In this document: positions 10,646 to 19,402 of the stretch, in pieces
Layout: every line of letters begins with the position of its first letter
Position numbering within the stretch: the stretch's first letter is position 1
Source of the DNA: Terriglobales bacterium
GTDB taxonomy: Bacteria; Acidobacteriota; Terriglobia; Terriglobales; Acidobacteriaceae
Direction of reading: 5' to 3'
DNA: 47,543 nucleotides
Assembly (NCBI GenBank): GCA_035543055.1
Contig: DATKKJ010000036.1
Coordinates: forward strand, 1-47,543
Translations under genes and position numbers: made by a program
The notes under the pieces: generated by a model
The model's input: the letters and a program-made list of their open reading frames with translations, nothing else
The model's database searches: none
Told to the model about the DNA's origin: nothing

Positions 10646-11884
10646 CTACTTCTTCCCCGGTCGCTTGCCGGGAAGGCCCGCTGGGTTCTCATGGGTGCGT
10701 TCGCGATAGCCGCCGCGCAAGCCGCTGGCCAAGCCGACGGAAGAGTCGCCAAACTTGTCGCGGAGGCGGTCGGCGGCGGAGAGAGCCTGTTTCCAGCGGT
10801 CGTGGCGCTGGCCGTCCAGCAGGTCGAGTTGGCCCTGGCTGCTGCTGAACCCGGAGGTGTGCACACCTAGCAGACGGACCAGGGTCCCGGTGGACCAGTT
10901 GGCGCGAAAGAGCGTCCGGACGTGCTCGAAGAGCTCGGTATCGAGCTGAGTGGCGCTCGGAAGAGTGTGGGCGCGGGTGATGGTGGAGAAGTCGGCGTGG
11001 CGGAGCTTGAGCTGGACGGTGCGGGCGAAGAGCTTGTGCTCGCGCAGGCGGCGTCCCACCAGCTCGCAGAGGTGAGAGAGGACGGATTCCAGTCGCTCCT
11101 GGTCGGCGGTGTCGTGGCTGAAGGTGTGCTCGTGGCTGATGGACTTGGGGCCCACGTCCTCGCCGACCTCGGAGTCGAACCAGCCGCCGGCATCCTCGCC
11201 GCGGGCCTTCCCGGCCAAGGCCAGGCCCCACTTGCCGAAACGCTCCTCGAGAAAGGAATCGTCAAGGCGGGTGAGATCGCCGACGCGGTGGATGCCGAGA
11301 TCATGCAGCTGCTTCTCGGTGACCTTGCCGACACCAGGGATTTTGCGGACGTCAAGCGGCGCCAGGAAACGGGCTTCCTGGCCGGGGAGGATCCACAACA
11401 AGCCGTTCGGCTTGGCCTGCTCGGACGATACCTTGGCCACCAACCGCGAAGCGGCGATGCCGATGGAGCAGTTGAGGCGGGTCTCACTCTTGACCGCCTG
11501 GTGGAGCGCGTCCGCGGCCCGCAGCGGGGAGCCGTGCAGGCGCTCGGTCCCGGTCATGTCGAGGTAGGCTTCGTCGATGGAAGCCATCTCCACCTGCGGA
11601 GAGAAGTTGCCGAGCACCTTGTAAACCTTTCCCGACTGTTCCCGATAGCGGTCGGGGTGACCGTCGAGGAAGATGGCGTGGGGACAAAGCTTGTATGCCG
11701 TGCGCAGAGGCATGGCGGAATGGACGCCGAACTTGCGGGCCTCGTAGGAGGCCGCCGAGACCACGCCACGCTCGTTGGGGCGGCCTCCGACCACCACCGC
11801 CTTTCCCTTAAGCGAGGGGTCATAGAGCTCTTCGACCGAGACGAAGAAGGCGTCCATGTCCACGTGGAAGATGGTGCGCTGCAC
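10646..11884 (-). CDS. dinB: DNA polymerase IV (Y-family)
   Basis: Error-prone Y-family polymerase for translesion synthesis. The 412-residue product starts VQRTIFHVDMDAFFVSVEEL and carries the catalytic acidic residues in FHVDMDAFF and in ASIDEAYLDMT. It also has the SIGIAASRLVAKVSSEQAKPNG palm/fingers block, the helix-hairpin-helix IPGVGKVTEKQLHDLGI, and a little-finger domain. The GTG at 11884 is chosen because homology begins there; the open frame runs on to 12757 but that part is antisense to the dioxygenase gene. The C-terminus ends in a basic Gly/Lys tail without a clear beta-clamp QLxLF motif, although GQLDLLDGQ near residue 360 is a candidate. No recognisable LexA box is seen upstream. 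Confidence 0.93.
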   Translation of the reverse strand: MQRTIFHVDMDAFFVSVEELYDPSLKGKAVVVGGRPNERGVVSAASYEARKFGVHSAMPLRTAYKLCPHAIFLDGHPDRYREQSGKVYKVLGNFSPQVEMASIDEAYLDMTGTERLHGSPLRAADALHQAVKSETRLNCSIGIAASRLVAKVSSEQAKPNGLLWILPGQEARFLAPLDVRKIPGVGKVTEKQLHDLGIHRVGDLTRLDDSFLEERFGKWGLALAGKARGEDAGGWFDSEVGEDVGPKSISHEHTFSHDTADQERLESVLSHLCELVGRRLREHKLFARTVQLKLRHADFSTITRAHTLPSATQLDTELFEHVRTLFRANWSTGTLVRLLGVHTSGFSSSQGQLDLLDGQRHDRWKQALSAADRLRDKFGDSSVGLASGLRGGYRERTHENPAGLPGKRPGKK

Positions 11885-11893
11885 CCTTGTAAA

Positions 11894-11921
11894 GTACAGA
11901 GTACAGAGTGCGGAGTACAGG
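11894..11921. repeat. short tandem repeat, GTACAGA unit
   Basis: Four imperfect 7-bp units (GTACAGA, GTACAGA, GTGCGGA, GTACAGG) directly upstream of the dinB start. It could be a slippage-prone spacer in the promoter or leader of dinB; no function is shown. Confidence 0.45.
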
Positions 11922-12028
11922 GGGATCGCCCTGCCGTTGAAGGCGTGCCCTTCCGCCCTCGTGTAACATAGTCCGGCTTGCGGGGAGCGGCCGGGAACGG
12001 CCGTGTCTGTGGGAAAGCGGGGGTGTGA

Positions 12029-12763
12029 TTGTACGAAAAAGACCAGACCAAGCCGATCCTGCCTGGCCAGGGGGCGTCCGATTACGAGCGGTATCTGAGG
12101 ACCGACGACCTGTTGGCGTTGCAGAAACCGCGGGAGGAGATGCTCCACCCCGATGAGCTGACCTTCCAGGTCACGCACCAAAGCTCGGAGCTGCTGATGA
12201 AGGCGGCGGCGTGGGAATTGGAACGGGCGCGGGAGTACGTCGAGCAGGGCGACTACGGGAATGCGTCGCGGCTTATCCGGCGGTCGAACCGGGAGCTCGA
12301 CTTCCCCATCGACATGCTGCACATCCTGGAGACCATCACACCCTACGAGTACCACGTGATCCGCGCCGGGCTGGGGCACGGCAGCGGGCTGGACTCGCCG
12401 GGATTCGTGGCCCTGCTGCACATCGGGCCGCGGCTGGGAGAGGCGTTCTTCGCCGAATTGGCGAAGGCCGGGCTGAGCCCGGATGAGCTGTACCGGCGTC
12501 ACGCCGAGTTCTTCGGCCTCCATGAGCTCGCCGAGCAACTGCTGGAATTCGATTCCCGTATGCAGCTCTTCCGCTACAAGCATCTGAAGCTGGCGCAGCG
12601 GATCATCGGCGGGCAGGTGGTCGGCACCATGGGAACGCCGGTGGAGATCCTGAAGCAGCGGATGGAGCACGGAGTGCTGTACAAGCCGCTGTGGGACGTG
12701 CGCAACGAGATCACGGCGAAGATGAATGCCGCGCTGGAGAAAGAGACCCAGGGACATGGCTGA
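12029..12763 (+). CDS. tryptophan 2,3-dioxygenase-family protein
   Basis: Heme dioxygenase family, whose classical members open the indole ring of tryptophan to N-formylkynurenine. The 244-residue product has the N-terminal block DYERYLRTDDLLALQKP, the distal-His motif FQVTHQSSELL, the ILETITPYEYHVIRAGLG region (with the substrate-binding Arg) and the proximal-His block YKHLKLAQRIIG. The usual GTGGTSG loop reads GTMGTP here, so substrate specificity may differ. Start: TTG at 12029, because an in-frame stop lies directly upstream and no earlier ATG exists. It is followed 61 nt later by a fumarylacetoacetase-family gene and a homocitrate-synthase-like gene on the same strand. No kynureninase or kynurenine monooxygenase is nearby. 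A plain kynurenine pathway role is therefore uncertain. Confidence 0.8.
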   Translation: MYEKDQTKPILPGQGASDYERYLRTDDLLALQKPREEMLHPDELTFQVTHQSSELLMKAAAWELERAREYVEQGDYGNASRLIRRSNRELDFPIDMLHILETITPYEYHVIRAGLGHGSGLDSPGFVALLHIGPRLGEAFFAELAKAGLSPDELYRRHAEFFGLHELAEQLLEFDSRMQLFRYKHLKLAQRIIGGQVVGTMGTPVEILKQRMEHGVLYKPLWDVRNEITAKMNAALEKETQGHG

Positions 12764-12824
12764 TCGCCGGGATCGCCGTGATTCGCCGAGATCGCCGTCA
12801 TCAAGACCGGACCAAGGAAGAGGA

Positions 12825-13844
12825 ATGAAGCTCGTAACCTTTGAAGATGTCTTGAAACGACGACGGATTGGTGTGCGTGCACCGGGCGGCGAGATCGTGG
12901 ACCTGACCGCCGCCTATGCCTTTTATCTCAGGGACGTGGAGAAGAGGCAGGACGCAGCGCAGGCGGCGGAGAAGCACGTTCCACCCAACATGCGGAAGCT
13001 GTTCATGGAAGGGGCGGTCGAGGACGCCCGCAAGGCTTTCGACTACGCCGTCCGGCAAGGGCCGGAGGCACGGGGTCCCGTGGGCGAGCGCATCTTCTAT
13101 CCGGCGAAAGAGGTCACGATCAAGGCGCCCATCATCCCGCGCAAGTTCTTCCATACCGCGGGCAACTTCCGCGAGCACCACGAAGAGGCGCAGAAGGCCG
13201 GCTTTTCGCATCCGGTGCTGCCGTGGATCGTCTTCTTCCAGAACATCGACGCCATCGTGGGGCCGGACGAGCCGGTGGTCTATCCATCGCACCTGACCCA
13301 GGAGGTGGATTACGAGCTGGAGCTGGCGGTGGTGATCGGAAAAACCGGCAAACATTTCACGGAGCAGGAAGCGCCCGACTACATCGCTGGCTACGTCATC
13401 TTCAACGACGTGACGGCGCGGGACATCCAGCGCCGGGAGATGAAATCAGGTGTCTTCAGTTTTTGCAAAGGTATCGACACGTTCTGCCCACTGGGGCCGC
13501 ACATCGTCACCGCCGACGAGATCCCGGACCCGCACAACCTGGCGATGGAACTGCGGGTGAATGGCGAGGTGCGCCAGCGTTCGCATTCCTCCAAGATGGC
13601 GGTGAAGATCCCGCAGATCATCGCGCATTATTCGGCGATGGGCTATAGCGCGGGCGACGTGCTCTCGACTGGAACGGTGTCAGGGGTAGCGGCGTTCAGC
13701 GGCGATCCCAAGGCCTGGTACCTGAAGCCGGGCGACGTCATGGAGTGCGAGATCGAGAAGATCGGCGTGCTGCGCAACCCGGTGATCTCGTGGGAGGAGG
13801 CACACGGCGGGCCTCCGCCCAAGGTCGCGAGGGCGACATCCTGA
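12825..13844 (+). CDS. fumarylacetoacetate hydrolase (FAH) family protein
   Basis: FAH-family enzyme, which hydrolyses or decarboxylates 2-oxo acids of aromatic breakdown using a Mg/Mn centre. The 339-residue product has an N-terminal domain (1-100) and a C-terminal catalytic domain. Visible family motifs are PRKFFHTAGNFREHHEEA, the acidic metal residues in VDYELELAVVIGK, GYVIFNDVTARDIQ, KGIDTFCPLGPHIV, and STGTVSGV near the end. The exact reaction (fumarylpyruvate, acylpyruvate, ureidoglycolate or similar) cannot be fixed from sequence. The ATG at 12825 is preceded by GGAAGAGGA. Upstream, 12764-12800 holds four GATCGCCG-like direct repeats. The gene stops 1 nt before the next start, so the two are cotranscribed. 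Confidence 0.88.
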   Translation: MKLVTFEDVLKRRRIGVRAPGGEIVDLTAAYAFYLRDVEKRQDAAQAAEKHVPPNMRKLFMEGAVEDARKAFDYAVRQGPEARGPVGERIFYPAKEVTIKAPIIPRKFFHTAGNFREHHEEAQKAGFSHPVLPWIVFFQNIDAIVGPDEPVVYPSHLTQEVDYELELAVVIGKTGKHFTEQEAPDYIAGYVIFNDVTARDIQRREMKSGVFSFCKGIDTFCPLGPHIVTADEIPDPHNLAMELRVNGEVRQRSHSSKMAVKIPQIIAHYSAMGYSAGDVLSTGTVSGVAAFSGDPKAWYLKPGDVMECEIEKIGVLRNPVISWEEAHGGPPPKVARATS

Positions 13845-13845
13845 T

Positions 13846-15036
13846 ATGACGGGCAAGATCTGGACCAGCGAACTGAACCGCAGGCCGGGGGTGCGGCCGG
13901 AGTTCGCCTATACCGGCCCAGTGCGGTTCTACGATACGACGCTGCGCGACGGCGAACAGACCGTGGGTGTGGTGCTTACGCCGCAGCAGAAGCTGGAGAT
14001 CGCCCGCAAGCTGGATGAGCTGGGGGTCGGCCGCATCGAGGCCGGGTTCCCGCGAGTCTCGGCCGACGACGCGGAAGCCATTCGCCTGGTCTCGCAAGCC
14101 GGGCTGAAAGCTGAGGTGTGGGGCTTTGCGCGGGCGGTGACTGCCGACGTCGAGGAGCTGATCAAGCTTGGGGTCAAAGCGACGGTCATCGAAGCCCCGA
14201 CCAGCGACCTGAAGCTCAACGCCTACGGCATCGGGCGCGAGCAGGTGCTGGAGCGGGTGGGCAATGCCATCCGCTTCGCGAAGAAACATGACATCCGTGT
14301 CGCGTTCTTCGCGGTCGATAGCACCCGGGCGGAACCGGAATTCTTGCGCCAGGCATACTCCAGGGCGATCGAGGCGGGCGCCAGCGAGATCGTGGTGGTG
14401 GACACCATCGGGGTGTGCGGGCCGGAGGCGGTGTTCCACCTGGTGAGCCAAGTGCGCTCGTGGGTGGGGCCGGAGATGCCCATTCACTTCCACGGACATA
14501 ATGATTTCGGCATGGCGACGGCGAGCGCGGTGGCAGCAGTGCGCGCGGGCGCCAGTTGGATCCAGGGGACGGTCAACGGGATGGGCGAACGGGCGGGGAA
14601 TGCCGACCTCGCGGAGGTCGCGCTGGCTCTGCAGTGCGTCTACGACGTGCCCGTTGAATTGAATCTGGCCAAGGCGCGGGAGGTCTCGGAGACGGTGCGC
14701 CGGCTGGCCGGATATCAGCTCGAGCCGTGGAAGCCGGTGGTCGGCGAGACGCTCTTCATGCGCGAGAGCGGCGCCGTCGCCACTCAGTTCCACATCCCCG
14801 AAGCCATCGAACCCTATTCCTCGGAGCTAGTGCAGGCGAGGCGTGAGCTGGTGCTGGGCAAGAAGAGCGGGCTGGATTCCATTGAGATCAAGGCGAAGGA
14901 GCTGGGGCTGCACGTCGCGCCGGAGCAGCGTCCAGCATTGCTGGCGGCAGTAAAGCAGCGCGGCATCGAGAAGCGGGGGCTGGTGACGGACGAGGAATTT
15001 CGAGAGATGGTCGGCCGTCTCGGGGCGAGAAGCTAG
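13846..15036 (+). CDS. homocitrate / 2-isopropylmalate synthase-family protein
   Basis: Acyl-CoA:2-oxo-acid condensing enzyme of the HMGL-like TIM-barrel family. The 396-residue product has the signature [15 protein letters not shown] near residue 28, [14 protein letters not shown], the metal-binding [13 protein letters not shown] block near 217, and the signature [15 protein letters not shown]. The C-terminal 120 residues are shorter than the LeuA regulatory domain, so it resembles NifV, AksA or CimA-like proteins rather than full LeuA. No nif or leu genes are nearby. The ATG at 13846 lies 1 nt after the FAH stop. With the dioxygenase and FAH genes it forms a three-gene unit of unknown purpose. 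Homocitrate synthase, citramalate synthase and isopropylmalate synthase remain open. Confidence 0.85.
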   Translation: MTGKIWTSELNRRPGVRPEFAYTGPVRFYDTTLRDGEQTVGVVLTPQQKLEIARKLDELGVGRIEAGFPRVSADDAEAIRLVSQAGLKAEVWGFARAVTADVEELIKLGVKATVIEAPTSDLKLNAYGIGREQVLERVGNAIRFAKKHDIRVAFFAVDSTRAEPEFLRQAYSRAIEAGASEIVVVDTIGVCGPEAVFHLVSQVRSWVGPEMPIHFHGHNDFGMATASAVAAVRAGASWIQGTVNGMGERAGNADLAEVALALQCVYDVPVELNLAKAREVSETVRRLAGYQLEPWKPVVGETLFMRESGAVATQFHIPEAIEPYSSELVQARRELVLGKKSGLDSIEIKAKELGLHVAPEQRPALLAAVKQRGIEKRGLVTDEEFREMVGRLGARS

Positions 15037-15058
15037 CGCCCTCCTCGACCAGAACCGC

Positions 15059-15964
15059 TCAGCTGGCGATGTCGGAGCGGGCGCGGCGGGCGTACTCCAG
15101 TTGCACTCCCAGACATTTCGGACACACGCCATGGGAGAAGCGCGCGGGTGAGTACTTGGTGACGAATTCTTCCAGGGGCATCCATCCCCCCTTGCCGCGG
15201 CCTTTGCGGGCGTCGTCGCGGACCGAGCCGCAGACGGCGCAGGTGGGTAGGATGGATTCGTAGAGCTCCAGGCGCTGATGGAAACGGCGGCTGCGTTCCA
15301 CCAGCATCAGCACCATGCTGACGGTCATCATGGTCTCGCAAGCGCCGTCGAGCAGAAAGAGGTCCTGGCGGAACAGGCTGAATCTCTCCCAGCCGCCGAT
15401 CAGGACGGCATTCCACGCTTCGATCGCCTTCACCACCGCAAATGCGGCACAGGACCAGGTGACCAGGCGGGCTCCCCGCGATCGCTCGTAGTGCAAGTAA
15501 CGAGCCACCATGAAGGCGCCGTAGAGGTAGGCCGCCCCCTCGGCCGAGGAACGAGCCAAGGAACGAACGGCGTAACTCAGGCGGACATCACCACGCAACA
15601 GGAAGGAACAGAGGAAGACCAGCAGGCCCATCCAGATGGCGCCCATCAGATACACCTGGCGCAGCTTGGGCCCGGGCCTCCCCCGGAGGCGCAGTGACAG
15701 GGCGCCCATGAAAAGAGAGGCGACCTGCAGGAAGGTCAGCAGCAGCGAAATGCAGATCAGAAGCCACTTCGCGGGTTCCCGGGAGAGGTTACGGTCGAGC
15801 GCGAACCAGGAGCAGGCGAGCGCCATGCCAAAGAAGATCCAGGCCCTCATCCAGAATGCGAAGAAGGCGGTGGCGGCGTACATCTTGAGGAGCACCATCA
15901 GGGCGACCAGGAAGGCGGTCAGGGACAGTTGCCAGAGGATCCAAAGGCGCAGCGAGTCAAGCAT
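15059..15964 (-). CDS. multi-pass membrane protein with Cys-rich C-terminal domain
   Basis: About seven hydrophobic segments over the first 200 residues are followed by a helical linker (LVERSRRFHQRLELYESI) and a terminal domain of about 55 residues. That domain has two CxxC pairs, CAVCGSVRDD and CPKCLG, plus FSHGVCPKC. The same Cys-rich tail ends many bacterial sensor proteins (PAS or response-regulator types) and looks zinc-binding, so a membrane sensor is a reasonable guess. No kinase, GGDEF or HAMP motif is visible. The start is uncertain: the ATG at 15964 gives 301 residues, the ATG at 16030 adds 22 residues, and longer readings run antisense into the LLM gene. It converges with the plus-strand homocitrate-type gene. 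Confidence 0.6.
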   Translation of the reverse strand: MLDSLRLWILWQLSLTAFLVALMVLLKMYAATAFFAFWMRAWIFFGMALACSWFALDRNLSREPAKWLLICISLLLTFLQVASLFMGALSLRLRGRPGPKLRQVYLMGAIWMGLLVFLCSFLLRGDVRLSYAVRSLARSSAEGAAYLYGAFMVARYLHYERSRGARLVTWSCAAFAVVKAIEAWNAVLIGGWERFSLFRQDLFLLDGACETMMTVSMVLMLVERSRRFHQRLELYESILPTCAVCGSVRDDARKGRGKGGWMPLEEFVTKYSPARFSHGVCPKCLGVQLEYARRARSDIAS

Positions 15965-16106
15965 GGAGGCACTCGCGAATCCAGCCGCACTCTGTGTGCC
16001 AAAGCAGAAGCGGTAAGCGGCTGCTGCCATAGGACTTGAGTGCCGACTGCGAGAATCGGTCGGGCCAAAACCGGACTTCGACGCGTTGCTGGTGCCGAAA
16101 TGGGGC

Positions 16107-17207
16107 TCAGCGGCCCTGGCCGACGCCGTACGGGCGGAAGTGAGGCAGGACCGCTTCTCCGAACAGGCGCGCCTGCTCTTCGCGGTTCTCGCCCCAGATC
16201 TCGAGCAGGATATTGGTGCAACCGGCCTGGCGGTATTCTTCAATGCGCCGGATACACTCCTCGGGCGTGCCGGCGATGGCGCAGGCCTTATCGAGGATGG
16301 AGTCGGTGACGGCCTGGGCGGCGGCCTTGCGCCCGCCGCGTTCCATGGCGTCGGCGATGGGCTGGAGCTCTTCGAAGGTCAGGTTGGCGCTTTGCAGCAG
16401 CACGTCGGCCGAGCCCTTGATGTTCTGCACCTTGTTAGCCAGGTACATGGCGGCCATCTCACGAGCGCCTTCCTTCCCCCTCTTTGAGTCGCGGTCGATC
16501 GACCCTACGATGACCGAGCCGAGGTCGAGCGCGCTGGGATCGCGGCCGGCCTTGCGCGCGCCTTCTTCCATGTTCTGGCGGGAATAGCGCACGAAAGCCG
16601 GCGTCGTGATGCTGGCGGTAAGCAGGCCGTCGGAAGCCGGGTGGGAGCCGGCCAACTTCTGAAGCACCGGACCGGTCCCGGCAACGTACATGGGGATGCG
16701 CTCGCGGCGCACGTGGGCGTCCGCCTTCAGTGCTGGTGCGTAGGCCTGGAAAGCCTTGCCGTCGTACTTCACCTCGCGGCCATCGAGCACCTCCTTCACG
16801 ATGTCGAGGCTTTCCCGCATGACGATGGCTGGGCCGACCTCTTTTCCCTTCTCTCCCTCTCCGATCTCCTTCATGAAGATCTTGGAGGCGCCCAGGCCAA
16901 GAATGAAGCGGCTCGGGCCGGCAGCGTCCTGGAGGACGCGGGCTTCCATGGCGATCTGTACCGGATGGCGGGTGTAGGGCGAGATGATGCCCCAGCCGAT
17001 GGCGATCCGCTTCGTTTCGTGCGCGATGACGGCGGTCATGGCGGTGGAGGAGCGCGCTTCCATGCCGTGCTTGCGCCACCACGGGTAGGCTTCGGCCAGC
17101 CAGAAGATGTCGAAGCCGGCGGCGTCGCAAGCCTTGGCCATGCGCACGGTCTGGTCCAGCGGCTCCATGCTCAGTTGCAGAACGCCGATACGGAAGGGGA
17201 CGGGCAT
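16107..17207 (-). CDS. LLM-class (luciferase-like) F420-dependent oxidoreductase
   Basis: TIM-barrel flavin/deazaflavin oxidoreductase of the bacterial-luciferase superfamily; many relatives, such as Mer and Fgd, use F420. The 366-residue product has IGVLQLSMEPLDQTVRMAKACDAAG-type N-terminal strand and helix, the FWLAEAYPWW loop, IAIGWGIISPYTRHPVQIAMEA, and FILGLGASK. The C-terminal half includes IPMYVAGTGPVLQKLAG. F420 rather than FMN is inferred from family and from the F420 operon 10 kb away; it is not shown by a single residue. The ATG at 17207 has GAGGAGAAG just upstream. It is the last gene of the leftward operon that starts with the hydroxylase subunits, separated from the ketopantoate-reductase-like gene by 84 nt that contain two palindromic repeats. 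Confidence 0.88.
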   Translation of the reverse strand: MPVPFRIGVLQLSMEPLDQTVRMAKACDAAGFDIFWLAEAYPWWRKHGMEARSSTAMTAVIAHETKRIAIGWGIISPYTRHPVQIAMEARVLQDAAGPSRFILGLGASKIFMKEIGEGEKGKEVGPAIVMRESLDIVKEVLDGREVKYDGKAFQAYAPALKADAHVRRERIPMYVAGTGPVLQKLAGSHPASDGLLTASITTPAFVRYSRQNMEEGARKAGRDPSALDLGSVIVGSIDRDSKRGKEGAREMAAMYLANKVQNIKGSADVLLQSANLTFEELQPIADAMERGGRKAAAQAVTDSILDKACAIAGTPEECIRRIEEYRQAGCTNILLEIWGENREEQARLFGEAVLPHFRPYGVGQGR

Positions 17208-17217
17208 CTTCTCCTCA

Positions 17218-17270
17218 GGGGCTAAAGCCCAAATCTCTACTGGCCTGAACGGCGCGGCTAAAGCCGCGCC
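17218..17270. repeat. two GGCTAAAGCC-type palindromes
   Basis: GGGGCTAAAGCCC (about 17218-17230) and GGCGCGGCTAAAGCCGCGCC (17251-17270, a 9-bp perfect stem around AA) lie in the gap between two genes of the leftward operon. Confidence 0.6.
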
Positions 17271-17291
17271 ACAACAAACCATCGCAACAGA

Positions 17292-18212
17292 TCAGGGGTC
17301 GGTGAATGAATGCTCCAAACCTTTGATCAACTGCCACACAGCTTTATTCAGCGGCGTGGGGACACGCAGCTTCTCGCCCCACTGCACGATGGCGCCATTC
17401 ATGAAGTCGACTTCGGTCTGCCGCCCGGCCTCCACGTCCTGGAGCATGCTGGCCTTGTGCTTGCCGGGGGCATTGGCTCCCTTCTGCACGAGAGCACGCG
17501 GGTCGCCATGCAGGGTGATGTCCTGAGCGCGGGCCACGGCTTCGCCTTCACGGATCAGCGCTTCGAAGAGATCGCCGGTCGGGCCAAGGCGCGTCGCCGC
17601 GCCATGATGCAGCCGAGTGAGCGCACCCACCGGATTGGTAGCGGCGTTGAAGATGAGCTTGGTCCATTGGGCGCCGCGAGCGTCGTGCAGCACGATGGTG
17701 TTCATGCCGGAGCGGGTCATCAGGGCGCCCAGTTGCTCCACCAGGTCCATGGGCGTGCCGCTGGGCTCGAAGGGGCCGATCCAGGTGTCGCCCTTGATGT
17801 CGTAGCCGACATGCCCGGGCTCGATCAGGTGGCCAGCGGGGAAAGTGGTGCCGCGAATCACGTAGCGAACGTGCTCGGCGATCAGCTCCTCGTTCCCTAC
17901 CCCGTTCTGCACCGAGCACACTGCGCTGTTGCCATCGAAGACCCGTGCGACCTGCTTGATAGCAGTGGCGGTGTGGATGGCCTTGGTGGCCACGATGCCG
18001 AAATCACAGCGCGGGATCCCGGCCGGGTCAGAGGAGGCGCGAAGGCGCGCTGTGAAGTCTTCGGCGCCGCTGACGCAAAGGCCCGAGCGGTTGATGGCGT
18101 CCACGTGCGGCTGGCTGACGTCGTAGGCCCAGACTTCGACGCCGTCGAGACGCGCCAGGTGCGCGGCGAAGAGACTCCCCACTGCTCCGCAACCGACGAC
18201 ACAGATTCTCAT
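17292..18212 (-). CDS. ketopantoate reductase-family protein (paralogue 1)
   Basis: PanE/ApbA-fold NAD(P)H dehydrogenase. The 306-residue product begins with the Rossmann motif ICVVGCGAVGSLFAAHLA, followed by FGIVATKAIHTATAI and CSVQNGVGNEELI. The C-terminal domain has the catalytic Lys in QWTKLIFNAATNPVGALT and the Glu in TEVDFMNGAIV. Classical PanE reduces 2-dehydropantoate for CoA synthesis. Here the gene sits in a catabolic-looking operon and has a paralogue four genes upstream in the same operon, so a different 2-oxo- or 2-hydroxy-acid substrate is likely. The ATG at 18212 lies 17 nt after the M24 stop. Which cofactor it prefers is not clear. Confidence 0.85.
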   Translation of the reverse strand: MRICVVGCGAVGSLFAAHLARLDGVEVWAYDVSQPHVDAINRSGLCVSGAEDFTARLRASSDPAGIPRCDFGIVATKAIHTATAIKQVARVFDGNSAVCSVQNGVGNEELIAEHVRYVIRGTTFPAGHLIEPGHVGYDIKGDTWIGPFEPSGTPMDLVEQLGALMTRSGMNTIVLHDARGAQWTKLIFNAATNPVGALTRLHHGAATRLGPTGDLFEALIREGEAVARAQDITLHGDPRALVQKGANAPGKHKASMLQDVEAGRQTEVDFMNGAIVQWGEKLRVPTPLNKAVWQLIKGLEHSFTDP

Positions 18213-18229
18213 AAGTACTCGGTACTCAG

Positions 18230-19396
18230 TTAACTTCTCCTAGTGCGAGTGGTTCCCTCTTCCTGAGGAGCCCGCTCGCTGCCATCGAAAAACTTCCATT
18301 CGATGCTGCTCAGGTTTTCGCCTTCCTTGCGGCCCACGCGGAAGGTGTCCTGGGTGTAAAGACAGACAGCGCCATCCTGATCCACTACTTGAGGATGCAG
18401 GGAAAAGGTCATGTTTTCCTTGAGCTCAATGCTGGTGTTGGCGCCGATCGCCGGATGCTCGATCATGGTGAGCCCGATGGAGTGCCCCGAAAGATGTCCC
18501 AGGGAGAAGCCGTGGCGGGCGAAGGTATCGGCGACCGCCTGGTGCACGGTGGAAGCCAGTTCTCCCTCGCACAGGAGGAGTCGCGCCGCCTCCATGGCTT
18601 CTGGGTACGCCGCCTTCATCCGGCGAGTGCGCTCGCTCGGCTTGCCCTGGATGAGTGGACGCGAGAATTCGACCCAGTAACCGGTCGCATCGGTGATCTC
18701 CAGGGAATAGAGCAAGAGGTCGTCGGGGCCGACGATGCGGTGGCCGGGGACCTTGAAGGCGGCTTCCGCTTCACCGTTGGCCCCGGAGAGCAGGATGTTC
18801 ATCATGCGCGGGCCGGCGCCGCGAGCGAAGAAGCACTCGACCGCCGGAGCCATGATCTCGGCCTCGGAGCGTCCCGGACGGTAGGCCTTGACCAGGGCCC
18901 AGAAACCTTCCTCGATGATGTCCATGGCCTCGCGCACCTGAACGAGTTCTTCTTCGCTCTTCACCGCGCGCGCCATGTCGAAGTGGAAGTCGAAGGGGAG
19001 CCACTCCGCGCTTCCCTGCACCAGCTCGCGGAAGTCGCGCACCGGCATGATGTGGTCGAGTCCATAGACGCCCACGCGCTTCCACTTCTTGTCGTCGGCT
19101 TTCTCGCGGAGCCAGCGGCCCGGCAGGTCGGGCCAGACCTGGTTGCGCACCCAGGGCTTCTTCTTGTCGCCGATCCAGCGGGCCTCGCGGGGGAAGATGA
19201 GCGTGGGTTCGCCCTCCATCGGCAGCAGGACGTAAGCATAACGATGGACGATCTCGAAGCCGGAGACGTAGCGGACCGCGCCTTCAAAGCCGGCGTACTG
19301 GTTGCCGCACACCAGCAGCGCGTCCACGTTCTGCTTCTCCATGGTGGAGCGCAGAACCCGGTAGCGGCGGGCGATCTCGGCTTGCGATGGGAACAT
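18230..19396 (-). CDS. M24-fold protein with degenerate metal site (creatinase-like)
   Basis: Pita-bread fold (peptidase M24) protein of 388 residues with a creatinase-type N-terminal domain (about 1-170). In metal-dependent relatives the ligands are two Asp, one His and two Glu. Here the first Asp region reads LLLYSLEITDATGYW, with Ser in the Asp position. The second reads WVEFSRPL, with Glu in place of Asp. The His is kept in SGHSIGLTMIEHP. The two Glu sites read FSLHPQV and YTQDTFRV. Four of five ligands thus differ, as in creatinase, which works without metal. It may cleave a guanidino, amide or lactam bond rather than Xaa-Pro peptides. The ATG at 19396 lies 6 nt after the M20 stop. Alignment is by eye, so exact ligand matches need confirming. 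Confidence 0.85.
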   Translation of the reverse strand: MFPSQAEIARRYRVLRSTMEKQNVDALLVCGNQYAGFEGAVRYVSGFEIVHRYAYVLLPMEGEPTLIFPREARWIGDKKKPWVRNQVWPDLPGRWLREKADDKKWKRVGVYGLDHIMPVRDFRELVQGSAEWLPFDFHFDMARAVKSEEELVQVREAMDIIEEGFWALVKAYRPGRSEAEIMAPAVECFFARGAGPRMMNILLSGANGEAEAAFKVPGHRIVGPDDLLLYSLEITDATGYWVEFSRPLIQGKPSERTRRMKAAYPEAMEAARLLLCEGELASTVHQAVADTFARHGFSLGHLSGHSIGLTMIEHPAIGANTSIELKENMTFSLHPQVVDQDGAVCLYTQDTFRVGRKEGENLSSIEWKFFDGSERAPQEEGTTRTRRS

Positions 19397-19402
19397 CAGG
19401 GC

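Noticed and set aside
11885-12757. Reading dinB as a 703-residue fusion with an extra N-terminal domain
   Set aside because: The extra part is antisense to the dioxygenase-like gene and shows no conserved motif; DinB homology begins at the GTG at 11884.
13846-15036. NifV of a nitrogen-fixation cluster
   Set aside because: No nif genes are seen, and the neighbours point to ring breakdown instead.
15965-16243. Longer N-terminus for the Cys-rich-tail membrane protein
   Set aside because: It would overlap the LLM oxidoreductase gene on the same strand in another frame and adds low-complexity, unlikely sequence.
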